This document shows, one piece after another, positions 8,123-15,862 of a stretch of DNA of 64,000 nt. Origin of the DNA: Luteolibacter sp. Y139 (lineage in GTDB: Bacteria > Verrucomicrobiota > Verrucomicrobiia > Verrucomicrobiales > Akkermansiaceae); contig NZ_JBBUKT010000003.1 of the NCBI RefSeq assembly GCF_038066715.1, forward strand, positions 1 through 64,000. Direction: 5' to 3'. Each line of letters opens with the position of its first letter. Position 1 is the first letter of the stretch. The notes under the pieces are model-generated. The model was not told the origin of the DNA. It did no database searches and saw nothing but the letters and a program-made list of their open reading frames with translations. A program made the position numbers and the translations under genes.

Positions 8123-8371
8123 TCACGGGGCGGGTTCAGTCCTCCGGCCCGGCTTGCGCTTGCCTTGTGCCACCTCCACGGCTGCGGATGCGGTGGCGTA
8201 GTCCACCGGCAGGACGTGAAGGATCATCCGCCCGCCTGAATGCTCGGGATACTGTCCGCGCTGTATGACCGCAAAGAACGTTCCGGCTTCCAGCAACGCC
8301 TTGCTATCGTCTTCACCCAGGACAATCCGAATTGATTCGGCGGGTGGTGGCTCGCATTGTGTCGTCACCAT
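8123..8371 (-). CDS. hypothetical 82-aa early-operon protein
   Basis: An 82-residue protein starting at an ATG 12 bp after the stop of the DnaC-like gene, with a GGAG 6 nt before it. The sequence has a compact alpha/beta character ('SIRIVLGEDDSKALLEAGTFFAVIQRG') and a basic tail ('GKRKPGRRTEPAP'). A longer upstream in-frame extension overlaps the ATPase gene and looks spurious. Last gene of the early operon. No family recognised. Confidence 0.5.
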   Translation of the reverse strand: MVTTQCEPPPAESIRIVLGEDDSKALLEAGTFFAVIQRGQYPEHSGGRMILHVLPVDYATASAAVEVAQGKRKPGRRTEPAP

Positions 8372-8382
8372 GAGCGCTCCGG

Positions 8383-9249
8383 TTAATTCCCGCCCGATTT
8401 TGATTCGCACGACTGGCCAGACTGTCCGCATTCGGACGGCGTAGCGTCGAAGTCCACTTGAATGCACCGCTCTGCCAACCGGCGAATGATGTAGGGGGCA
8501 TGCTTCTCGTGTAGCAGGTCTTCCATGTTCTCCGGCCTCACGTTGTCGGTGATGACGGTCCACAGCTTCCACTCGTGGCGATGCTTGATGACTTCCCACA
8601 AGCCATCGCTCGCGGCCTCACCGGTGATCTTCCGCTTGGTGAGGTCGTCAATGACCAGAAACGGAACGGTGCGGGCATCCTCGACAAGATCGTGAGCTGC
8701 CCCCATGACCTTTTCGCCAAGGGAGTATTGGTGCCGGACTCGGCAGGCTTCGGTCAGGCGGTCTCCGTCCACCCACAGCAAGCCGGGGAGTCTTCCATTG
8801 GTGGAGCCCATCTTGCTCACGCGGCCCGAAATTGCAGCGGCGTATTTCTCCAGCAAGAGCAAGTAGGCGATCCGGCTTTTGCACCGTCCGGAGCTCAGGG
8901 AGTGGAGCCACAGCCAATCGGATGATTCGCTGTCCCATGCTCCCTTGATGCGGTTCCATGCGGCGGCGTTGAACTCCGGGTGATCGGTGTCGGTGTCACG
9001 AAGCTCTGGCGATACCTCACTCGCAAGCTCCCTGATAGCGATGCTCCGGCAAAGCTCGATGTGCTTCCGCTCCTCCTCTTGGATCTGCGCCTGTCGCTCT
9101 GGTGATTTCTGCCAGCAATCATCGCATTGGCCGCCTTCATCAAATGAGCTCTCAGGTGTCCCGCAGGAAGTGCAGGTGTGGTATTCCAGAGTGCCAAAGA
9201 GGCGCGGGAATGCGGTTTCAAATTCTGAGGCGAGTTCTGAAGTCTTCAT
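8383..9249 (-). CDS. DnaC/IstB-like ATPase with zinc finger
   Basis: A 288-residue protein. Residues 22-42 carry two CxxC pairs (CTSC, then CDDC) typical of a zinc ribbon. An AAA+-like core follows: a P-loop position reading SSGRCKSR near residue 130, a Walker B 'VPFLVIDDL', and a downstream 'LWTVITDN' sensor-like strand. This order matches phage DnaC/IstB helicase loaders. The P-loop lacks the usual glycines, so ATP binding may be impaired. The ATG at 9249 overlaps the TGA of the winged-helix gene (ATGA), so the two are translationally coupled, as in phage replication modules where the partner is an initiator. Confidence 0.65.
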   Translation of the reverse strand: MKTSELASEFETAFPRLFGTLEYHTCTSCGTPESSFDEGGQCDDCWQKSPERQAQIQEEERKHIELCRSIAIRELASEVSPELRDTDTDHPEFNAAAWNRIKGAWDSESSDWLWLHSLSSGRCKSRIAYLLLLEKYAAAISGRVSKMGSTNGRLPGLLWVDGDRLTEACRVRHQYSLGEKVMGAAHDLVEDARTVPFLVIDDLTKRKITGEAASDGLWEVIKHRHEWKLWTVITDNVRPENMEDLLHEKHAPYIIRRLAERCIQVDFDATPSECGQSGQSCESKSGGN

Positions 9250-9635
9250 AATTTTCGGAAATTCGTTTTTGCATGTGTGGGGGTATCCTTCTGGGGGAAT
9301 ACCTTTGTCTTCCGATTTTGGAAGGGGTGTCGTTCCTGTTTTGGAAGGGGACCCGTTCCATTTTTGGAAGGGGTTCCATCGTCCTTCATGTAGGGATGAC
9401 AGGCTCGATAGACGGTGGTTTGTCCCTTCCGCTTGTCCGCAATCGCCCATCCATTTGCGGCGAGCCATGCAAGGGCCTCGCGGACCTTGTGATGACCAAT
9501 GCCGCAATGTTCGGCGATGCCGCGGACGCTGCCCCATAGGTCGCCCCTGCGCTCCATGTGGCACCACACCCGGAAGGCTTCGGGCGAGAGCCCGGCATCA
9601 TCCAAGGCGGCGGAGATGAACGCCCTTCGCGTCAC
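9246..9635 (-). CDS. winged-helix replication initiator-like protein
   Basis: A 129-residue protein. Residues 10-75 form a winged helix-turn-helix ('LSPEAFRVWCHMERRG', 'IAEHCGIGHHKVREALAWLAANGW', then a beta-wing). This is the organisation of phage and plasmid replication initiators that bind origin iterons. The C-terminal 50 residues are low-complexity (Lys, Pro, Thr). The gene is coupled by ATGA overlaps to both neighbours and precedes the DnaC-like ATPase. No primase or helicase domain is seen, so it would recruit host machinery. Confidence 0.6.
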   Translation of the reverse strand: MTRRAFISAALDDAGLSPEAFRVWCHMERRGDLWGSVRGIAEHCGIGHHKVREALAWLAANGWAIADKRKGQTTVYRACHPYMKDDGTPSKNGTGPLPKQERHPFQNRKTKVFPQKDTPTHAKTNFRKL

Positions 9636-9826
9636 CCAAGGCTTCCCTCCCGGTCGAGGTCATCCAAGATCGACAACAATCGGCGTGTTTCGCGCTGGGT
9701 GCGCTGTGCCGGTGGATGCTCCACAATATCGAGATCAAGGTCGCGGTCGGCATCATCGATCTCACCGGGCGTGCAGAGAGAATCCCGCCACGCGGCATGG
9801 TCGGCAACGGTGAGGCGGCGGCTCAT
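9632..9826 (-). CDS. 64-aa hypothetical, coupled both sides
   Basis: A 64-residue, very acidic, charged protein ('EIDDADRDLDLDIVEH'). Its ATG overlaps the stop of the 81-residue HTH gene and its stop overlaps the ATG of the winged-helix gene, both as ATGA. This coupling supports it as a real gene despite no recognised family. An acidic small protein could act as a DNA mimic or partner of the basic HTH proteins; that is speculation. Confidence 0.5.
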   Translation of the reverse strand: MSRRLTVADHAAWRDSLCTPGEIDDADRDLDLDIVEHPPAQRTQRETRRLLSILDDLDREGSLG

Positions 9827-10068
9827 TCATCCACCCCCTCCCCGTCGGCAGCGGCCTCGGGAGCAATCACGCGCGACTCAAGAAAGGCCGCGATGCTGTC
9901 GAGACTGTAGAGGCGCTTGCCTTTGATCTGCCCCCGCTCGCGGAGACTGGAGGACTTCACCTTTCCTGCGACGGTCAGGCGATGGAGCGAGGTCCGGCTG
10001 ATGCCGAAGATCTCGCGAACCTTGTTAGCGTCACCCCATTCGGGGCGGGTAGCGGTTGCGTTAGCCAT
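9823..10068 (-). CDS. HTH excisionase-like protein, first early gene
   Basis: An 81-residue protein. Residues 12-62 are a helix-turn-helix of the excisionase/MerR family: 'NKVREIFGISRTSLHRLTVAG', a basic loop, then 'GKRLYSLDSIAAFLESR', which is the standard end of these domains. The C-terminus is acidic. First gene of the divergent early operon; the intergenic region to the XRE repressor holds a clear operator-like palindrome. Likely role: excisionase or early regulator. Confidence 0.6.
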   Translation of the reverse strand: MANATATRPEWGDANKVREIFGISRTSLHRLTVAGKVKSSSLRERGQIKGKRLYSLDSIAAFLESRVIAPEAAADGEGVDE

Positions 10069-10123
10069 GGGCCGAGAATGCCCGTGATGTTCCGATTAGG
10101 CGATTTAAAGGTTGATACAAAAA

Positions 10124-10139
10124 GTGTAGTTACCTACAC
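10124..10139. promoter_or_regulatory. operator-like inverted repeat
   Basis: A perfect inverted repeat GTGTAG-TTAC-CTACAC in the 79-bp space between the divergent XRE repressor and early operon. It ends 8 nt before the repressor start codon, so binding would block repressor expression directly and could also control the early promoter. Position and symmetry fit a lambda-type switch. Confidence 0.55.
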
Positions 10140-10147
10140 CTTCCGCC

Positions 10148-10645
10148 ATGCCCAAAGCATCATCGTCAAATGTCATCGCCGCGCTTCGCTACCACATTCA
10201 TGGGGCCCTGAAGCAAGAGAACCGCAAACTTACCCAGTCAGACTTCGCGCGCCTTATTGGAAGAACGGCGGCGACGATCAAGAGCATCGAGTCAGGACGC
10301 CTTGCGCTCTCCGATGATCTAGCGAAGAGGATCTCCCAAGTGACGGGCGTATCTCTACCATGGCTCCTCAAGGGCGACTCCTCTCAGCCAATTCGCGCCA
10401 GAGACGGGAAGCCATATGCCCTCGCTCATCTAGAACGGGCACAATTCGAGTTGCGGGACCGGAAAGAAGGCAAGGCCCCATTTGGCATTAAGCGCGCGGT
10501 AATCGCGACACAAGGCGAGACGGTGGCCGATCTGGTGCGAGAGCTTTCAAAGCGCTTTGCCCGCCATCCGGACGGCGAATTCCGGATGTGGAAGCTCCAG
10601 CAAGCGGTGAAGCGGGTGGACGAAGAATTTGCTGCTCTCCCTTAG
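10148..10645 (+). CDS. XRE-family repressor
   Basis: A 165-residue protein. Residues 10-65 are a helix-turn-helix of the XRE/Cro-CI type ('LTQSDFARLIGRTAATIKSIESGR', partly quoted) ending with the common 'WLLKGD' cap. The C-terminal 90 residues are helical and charged, with no LexA/S24 protease signature, so induction would not be by RecA-stimulated self-cleavage. It is transcribed away from the early operon and ends 11 bp before the convergent DUF3800 gene. A rho-independent terminator for it lies at 10778-10812. Confidence 0.75.
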   Translation: MPKASSSNVIAALRYHIHGALKQENRKLTQSDFARLIGRTAATIKSIESGRLALSDDLAKRISQVTGVSLPWLLKGDSSQPIRARDGKPYALAHLERAQFELRDRKEGKAPFGIKRAVIATQGETVADLVRELSKRFARHPDGEFRMWKLQQAVKRVDEEFAALP

Positions 10646-10656
10646 TTGCTGGCCGC

Positions 10657-11739
10657 CTAATGGTCAAATCGATGGCTTCTACGTATTTTCTTGGGCTGAT
10701 TTGAATTTGACGGATCGAATCCCGGAAGCGAGAGTTGCCCCGGAGGCATTGGTGAGCGATCGCTTTGCCTTCTCAACGGAGGAGGAGACTCGGTCTCCTC
10801 CTCCTCTTTTTTCTGAACCTGCAGGTCTGGTTCATCCTCTCCAGCATCGGCCTCCTCCCGATCTCGGCGGTCCTTCAGGGACTCAAGATAGAACAAGCCA
10901 TAATCGACCCACGGCTTTATTTCCCCGGGCGACTCTTGCTTCCATTCTAGGGCACGGACAAGCCTCGCAAGAGGCGCGAGCTCTTCTCGCGCTGGCTCCT
11001 TCATTCTGCCGACGCGCACGCCCCAGCTGATGATGTAAGCGCAAATGTCAGCTACCTGAATGACCGGGGTCAGGTGGCTATGCACGAAGAATGGAAGCGG
11101 AATGATTCGACCCGTGAGCCGGTGCCCTGCCATCGTTTCGCGGCAGTAGTCGCGGATCTCGTTGAGCAGCCGCTGGGACTGCCTGGTCTCGGATTCATCG
11201 AAAACCAACACGCCCTGCTGGTCGTCCTCCTGACTCTCCACGTGCTTGCTGAACCGCTCGAACAGATAACGATAGTCCTTTCGGAGAAAGCGAGAGGTCA
11301 ACGGTTTCGGAGCACCTCTTGCGACGATTGCGCCGAAAGCCTTCAAATTGAACCTTTGACACTCTTTCAGCAGGCGGGTGACAAAAGCCAAGACGGCCTG
11401 TGAATAGGCCGTCAATTCGTCGCCCTTTGGGGGGCGCGTGATCCCATTTAGCTTCTGGGCGTGGCTTTCGGTGAGAAGTGTTCTTGCAAGATCGCGGCGG
11501 CGGTTTTTCTCGATGGGCCCCTTTTGTGCGGCAAGATCGAAGCGCTTGTTTTTGAGAAGAACCTTCCCTTTATACTCCACATCGACCGCGCTTAGGGTGG
11601 TGCCGAAGTGCTCCAGCTCAAGATGGTGAATGCGTTCCACCAAATTCCACAGCGTTGCCTCGTGAACAGCGACCCCGCACAGCACTTCACATGGGGCGTG
11701 AGACTCGTTGATTCCGCTTTCATCGAGGAAAAACATCAT
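10657..11739 (-). CDS. DUF3800 domain protein
   Basis: A 360-residue protein with the DUF3800 pattern. An N-terminal 'FFLDESG' strand carries the first acidic pair, a central 'VFDESETRQSQRLLNEI' carries the second, and 'VIQVADICAYII' near residue 240 carries the third. These acidic positions suggest an RNase H-like metal-dependent nuclease fold; the family is frequent in mobile elements and near defence genes. The C-terminal 70 residues are low-complexity (Glu, Pro, Arg, Ser). The start at ATG 11739 is chosen because the domain begins there; a GTG at 11760 is also in frame. It lies between the XRE gene and tRNA-Cys, the position where integrated elements keep cargo. Confidence 0.7.
   Translation of the reverse strand: MMFFLDESGINESHAPCEVLCGVAVHEATLWNLVERIHHLELEHFGTTLSAVDVEYKGKVLLKNKRFDLAAQKGPIEKNRRRDLARTLLTESHAQKLNGITRPPKGDELTAYSQAVLAFVTRLLKECQRFNLKAFGAIVARGAPKPLTSRFLRKDYRYLFERFSKHVESQEDDQQGVLVFDESETRQSQRLLNEIRDYCRETMAGHRLTGRIIPLPFFVHSHLTPVIQVADICAYIISWGVRVGRMKEPAREELAPLARLVRALEWKQESPGEIKPWVDYGLFYLESLKDRRDREEADAGEDEPDLQVQKKEEEETESPPPLRRQSDRSPMPPGQLSLPGFDPSNSNQPKKIRRSHRFDH
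10778..10812 (+). terminator. terminator of XRE gene inside DUF3800 CDS
   Basis: A perfect 12-bp stem (10778-10789 with 10793-10804), 3-nt loop, then TCTTTTTT. It is oriented to stop plus-strand transcription 133 nt past the repressor stop. The same bases encode a Glu-rich then Pro-rich stretch of the convergent DUF3800 protein. Confidence 0.75.
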
Positions 11740-11874
11740 GGCCGCCCAAGCTTCTAACACAAAGCGTGGGAGGAAGGGAACCTTCTTGGAACGTCAAGGA
11801 ATACGCTCCCAATTTCGCTCCCAATTCGGGGGCCTCGCAGCCAACACTTCCCGCAAGCCACTGAAATACAACGC

Positions 11875-11949
11875 TGGAGGCGGAGGAGGGAATCGAACCC
11901 TCGAATAGCGGTTTTGCAAACCGATGCCTTACCACTTGGCTACTCCGCC
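11875..11949 (-). tRNA. tRNA-Cys (anticodon GCA)
   Basis: A 75-nt cloverleaf read on the minus strand. The acceptor stem is GGCGGAG/CTCCGCC, the anticodon loop TTGCAAA gives GCA, and the T-arm contains GGTTCGATTCC. The discriminator is U73, as expected for bacterial cysteine tRNA, and the CCA end is encoded. The 3' end faces the phage-like element, the usual attachment site for tyrosine integrases. The anticodon stem has one T-C mismatch at its base. Confidence 0.95.
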
Positions 11950-12078
11950 GTGACGCTTTCAGCGCGGGGGCAGATTCCCTACGTGGCCCGGCAGGACCTG
12001 TCAATGCCCGGGTTTTCCCGCTGCATCCCCCGATTGCGGGCCGGACAAGCCGCCTCGCTTCCCCATAGCCTTCTGGAA

Positions 12079-13605
12079 ATGAAACCCGCGATTCTCGCCT
12101 GGCTGTTCGCCGCCCTGACCGCTACCGCCGCGGAGAAGCCGAATCTGCTGATCATTCTGGCCGATGATATGGGCTGGTCGGACCTCGGTTGCCAGGGCTC
12201 GGAAATCGCAACGCCGAATATCGACCGACTCGCCACAGAGGGGATGAAGTTCCGGCAGTTCTACAATGCCGCCCGCTGCTGCCCGAGTCGCGCCGCGCTG
12301 CTGACCGGCCTCTACCCCCATCAGGCCGGCATGGGCGAAATGGTCGTCGAGAAACCGGGGACCGAAAAGGGCCCGTATCAAGGCTACCTGAACGGCACCT
12401 GCACCACGCTGGCGGAGGCGCTCAAGCCCGCCGGCTACCACAGCTACCTTTCCGGCAAGTGGCACGTCGGCGAGTTCCGCCCGCAATGGCCGATCGATCG
12501 CGGCTTCGAGCACTCCTACGGTCTCATCTCCGGGGCGATGAACTACTACGACCTTCGTATCGACAAGACCAAGGAGGGCGAGCGCAGGTTCGCCCGCGAT
12601 GGGGAAAACATCGTCCCACCCGCCGACGGCCGCTACATCACCCGCGAGTTCACGAAGGAAGCCACGGGTTTTCTGGACGGCCATCGCCAGGAACATCCCG
12701 GCGAGCCGTGGTTCCTCTACCTCGCCTACACCGCGCCGCACTGGCCGCTGCATGCCCCGGAGGAAATCATCAGGAAGCACGAGGCGGCCTATCGCGATGG
12801 CTGGCAGCCGATCCGCGAGGCAAGACATCGCCACCAAATCGAACTCGGGCTGCTGCCCGCAGGCACCCCGTTGAGCCCGCCGGATGGAGCGGATTGGCAA
12901 TCGCTGCCCGTTGAGAAGCGCGCGGAGATGTCCCACAAGATGGCCGTCTATGCCGCCATGATCGAAGTGCTGGATACCCAAGTTGGCGTGCTGTTAGACA
13001 ACCTCGCCAAAGCCGGCGAGCTGGACAAGACCGTCATCGCCTTCCTCTCCGACAATGGCGCCTGCGCCGAAGGCGGCCTGCTCGGCCAAAACTTCCGCCC
13101 CGACCTCACCGGCGAGATCGGCACCGTGAATTCCTATCACAACTACGGACAGTCGTGGGCCAATGCCTCGAATACACCCTTCCGCCTCCACAAGTCTTTC
13201 ACACACGAAGGTGGGATCCACACGCCCCTCCTCATCCGTTGGCCGAGCACGATCAAAGCCTGCTCGTCGAGTGACGCCGTCGGCCACGTGATCGACATCA
13301 TGCCCACCTTCTGCGAGATCGCCGGAGCGAAGCCACCCGCTGGCATCGCGGGCAAGTCCCTCCTGCCCGTTTTGAAAGGTGGCACGGGCGAACCACGCAC
13401 CCTCGGCTGGGAACACTTCGGCGCCGCAGCATGGCGCGATGGAAATTGGAAGCTCGTCCGCAAGGACAAGAAGTCGCCGTGGGAACTCTACGATTTAGCA
13501 AAGGACCCCTGCGAACTCAAGGATCTAACCGAATCCGAAAAGGACAAGGCCGCAGCGATGACCGCAGCTTGGGAGAAGTGGGCTAAGGAAGTGGGTGTCC
13601 GGTAA
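12079..13605 (+). CDS. secreted arylsulfatase family protein
   Basis: A 508-residue sulfatase. A signal peptide (about residues 1-18, cleavage after TATAA) precedes the domain. Residues 24-30 contain the metal-binding DD. The C-x-P-S-R motif at 67-71 (CCPSR) gives a cysteine-type formylglycine residue at C67. 'SGKWHVG' near 125-131 and 'SDNG' near 337 are the further active-site motifs. The enzyme would hydrolyse a sulfate ester in the periplasm, likely from sulfated polysaccharide given the lineage; substrate cannot be read from sequence. It needs a formylglycine-generating enzyme encoded elsewhere. The start at 12079 places the signal peptide at the N-terminus. Confidence 0.9.
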   Translation: MKPAILAWLFAALTATAAEKPNLLIILADDMGWSDLGCQGSEIATPNIDRLATEGMKFRQFYNAARCCPSRAALLTGLYPHQAGMGEMVVEKPGTEKGPYQGYLNGTCTTLAEALKPAGYHSYLSGKWHVGEFRPQWPIDRGFEHSYGLISGAMNYYDLRIDKTKEGERRFARDGENIVPPADGRYITREFTKEATGFLDGHRQEHPGEPWFLYLAYTAPHWPLHAPEEIIRKHEAAYRDGWQPIREARHRHQIELGLLPAGTPLSPPDGADWQSLPVEKRAEMSHKMAVYAAMIEVLDTQVGVLLDNLAKAGELDKTVIAFLSDNGACAEGGLLGQNFRPDLTGEIGTVNSYHNYGQSWANASNTPFRLHKSFTHEGGIHTPLLIRWPSTIKACSSSDAVGHVIDIMPTFCEIAGAKPPAGIAGKSLLPVLKGGTGEPRTLGWEHFGAAAWRDGNWKLVRKDKKSPWELYDLAKDPCELKDLTESEKDKAAAMTAAWEKWAKEVGVR

Positions 13606-13671
13606 GAGCTGCACGTTTCCCGCTTCCCGGAATTGCCTTATACGTCCCGGCTGCCTCAGGGTTACCGGACG

Positions 13672-15861
13672 ATGGAGCTTGATCCAAACCAGCGGGCATT
13701 CGTGAACGCAGTGATGCTGCCACTGGGAGACGATCCTCCGCGGCGCGAACTCCTTGAAGAAGCCGTCGCACTCTCATCCACCTTACCCAGCCAAGCAATC
13801 GGCGATGATGCGCTCACCGCAGCGGAGAGGATGAAGCAGACAAGCCGCTGCTTCCGTCTGCGGCATCGGATTCTCCCACTCGTCTGGACTGCGACGATTG
13901 TCGCCGTCGCATGGTTCGCGATCGCCGGCCCCGGAGCACGGAAGTCGCTGTGGGATATATGGGAGGTCAATCAGGTCGCCAATGCCGTCAGCACCGTGTG
14001 CTGCAGCCACGAGGGCGTGCCGCGCTTTCCAAATTTACTGTTCCCCCGAGAGCGAGACTCCGGAAAACAATTTCTCGAACATATCGCACAGGATGTTCCG
14101 GCTGCCCAATGCTCCTTGCTGATCGGAGAACCCGCCGAGCCCGATCCTGTATTGAAGTGGCGCCGCGTGTGGGACCGCAATCCACACGATCCGGCCCACT
14201 ACTTTGCCTACGCTCTGGCCCATCGGAAGGAACTCGGGACGTGGCCCGAAAACTTCGTCGAAACTGGCGAAGAACTGGATCCAAGCAACGGCTGGTTCCG
14301 CCTGATCGCCGGAGCATCCCAGTCAAAAACCTCCGTGGGCGAGCCTCCCGCACCAAAAATCACCAGAGCAGAGCGTCTCGCCGCACGCGAAAAAGGTCTC
14401 CCTCCTCCGCAAACGCCGAAGCCAACCAAACCACAGCGCCAAGTGATCGATCCGGTTGGCTTTCAGCAAGGATGGCAATCGCTCAATGACGCCCTGTCCA
14501 TGCCCCGATGGCACGACTACAGGAGCGAACTCAATGCGATCCGCGTCGCAGCGGTGCCCCCGCCCGATGACTTCGCCGCGTGGTCCCGGGGGATGTATTT
14601 CTCGATCTTCCAGCCTGAGGACAACATGCCGGATTGGCTGGAACTGAAGAGCTATCACGAAGGACTTCGACTTGCTGCAGAAGAGGTGTCCAAGGCGGGG
14701 GATTCGGAACGACTCGCCGCGCTTGATGCCTTGCAAAGGAAGTTTGTCCATAAACTCGGCACTACATTGCGCTCCGAGCTCATGGAGCCGATTATGATTC
14801 GCGCCACGGCACTGAGCGGCGGACGCACGCTGGAGAAGGCTTGGACAGCGATCGGAGACGCCTCGAGGGCCAAACGCTGGAAGGACTTCGCCGAGGCCAT
14901 CGATCCGAAGCTGAATCCCAAATTCTCGCCCACGCCCGAAATGCTGGGCGAAAACCGGGGCAGCAACATGGTGATTCAGGGATTGATCTACATGACTTCC
15001 TATCAGAGCCCCGAGTCCGCACTGCCAACGGAAGCTGACCTACGGGGAGGCCGTCTCGCCGAATATGCGGTGTATGAAAGACTGATGATGCACGGAATCG
15101 CCCTGCTGCTCCTTCTCGCGCTTGGCTTCCTGCTCCTCACGCCCCTACTTCAGCGGAAGGAAATCGGACCGCTGGGATCGCGGCTGGCGGGATTATTAGA
15201 TAACCGCGACCGGCTCCTGATTCTGACCATCGGAGTGATCCTGCCCACCGTCGTCTATCTCCTTTCCACCCGCTTGCCTTGGCTTGGAGCCAGGGACATC
15301 AGCATCTCGGCGATCGGCTTCTTCCTCTGGATCGGCCAGTCGGTGGCTTTTGTGGTGTCCGTCCTGCTCGGGACACTCCAAGCGACAAGGCGGCGGCTTG
15401 GTCGCCGCGGCGCAGTGTTATCCCTAGGCTGGGTGGGACCGGATCCGGGACGGTTGAGCTTTCCCGCCGCCCTGGCGATCATGCCGCTCGCAGCGATCCT
15501 ACCTCTCTGCATGCACTGGTGGCCAAACGCCTTGGCCATGGCAGCGATTGCCGCGGGCTGCCTGCTCGCCTTCCCTCTCGTCTGGCTAGTCGTCCAAGCG
15601 GGGGGCTGCTTCAATGGCCCGCAGGCCAGGAAGCTTCACCGCTCGGTCTTGCTGCATGCGGTCCGGCCGTTCATCGCCATCGCACTCATTCTCCCTGCTC
15701 TCGCCATTCCGTGGGTCCATGCCGAGGAAAGGGCATGGACCCGTGAGATCCGCTTCGAGTCGCTCGCGGACACCTCGTTCTTCGGCTCACGCTTGGAGCG
15801 TGAATACGGAGACTGGATCGTCCGCGAGATCCTGACGGAACTCGATACGCTGGAGAAGTGA
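13672..15861 (+). CDS. large membrane protein, unknown function
   Basis: A 729-residue protein starting at ATG 13672, where the sequence becomes protein-like. One membrane segment lies near residues 70-90, followed by about 370 residues of soluble sequence with a helical, TPR-like feel ('WDRNPHDPAHYFAYALAHRKELGTW' in part) and a Pro/Lys-rich linker. A C-terminal block has about six membrane segments from residue 475 to 700. A short periplasmic tail follows. I do not recognise the family; it resembles uncharacterised verrucomicrobial proteins that combine a per-locus soluble domain with a polytopic membrane domain. It stops 1 bp before the convergent giant gene. No operon partner. Confidence 0.6.
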   Translation: MELDPNQRAFVNAVMLPLGDDPPRRELLEEAVALSSTLPSQAIGDDALTAAERMKQTSRCFRLRHRILPLVWTATIVAVAWFAIAGPGARKSLWDIWEVNQVANAVSTVCCSHEGVPRFPNLLFPRERDSGKQFLEHIAQDVPAAQCSLLIGEPAEPDPVLKWRRVWDRNPHDPAHYFAYALAHRKELGTWPENFVETGEELDPSNGWFRLIAGASQSKTSVGEPPAPKITRAERLAAREKGLPPPQTPKPTKPQRQVIDPVGFQQGWQSLNDALSMPRWHDYRSELNAIRVAAVPPPDDFAAWSRGMYFSIFQPEDNMPDWLELKSYHEGLRLAAEEVSKAGDSERLAALDALQRKFVHKLGTTLRSELMEPIMIRATALSGGRTLEKAWTAIGDASRAKRWKDFAEAIDPKLNPKFSPTPEMLGENRGSNMVIQGLIYMTSYQSPESALPTEADLRGGRLAEYAVYERLMMHGIALLLLLALGFLLLTPLLQRKEIGPLGSRLAGLLDNRDRLLILTIGVILPTVVYLLSTRLPWLGARDISISAIGFFLWIGQSVAFVVSVLLGTLQATRRRLGRRGAVLSLGWVGPDPGRLSFPAALAIMPLAAILPLCMHWWPNALAMAAIAAGCLLAFPLVWLVVQAGGCFNGPQARKLHRSVLLHAVRPFIAIALILPALAIPWVHAEERAWTREIRFESLADTSFFGSRLEREYGDWIVREILTELDTLEK

Positions 15862-15862
15862 A

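Noticed and set aside
12001..12981. 326-residue minus-strand frame across the sulfatase gene
   Set aside because: Shadow frame of a clear sulfatase with complete catalytic motifs.
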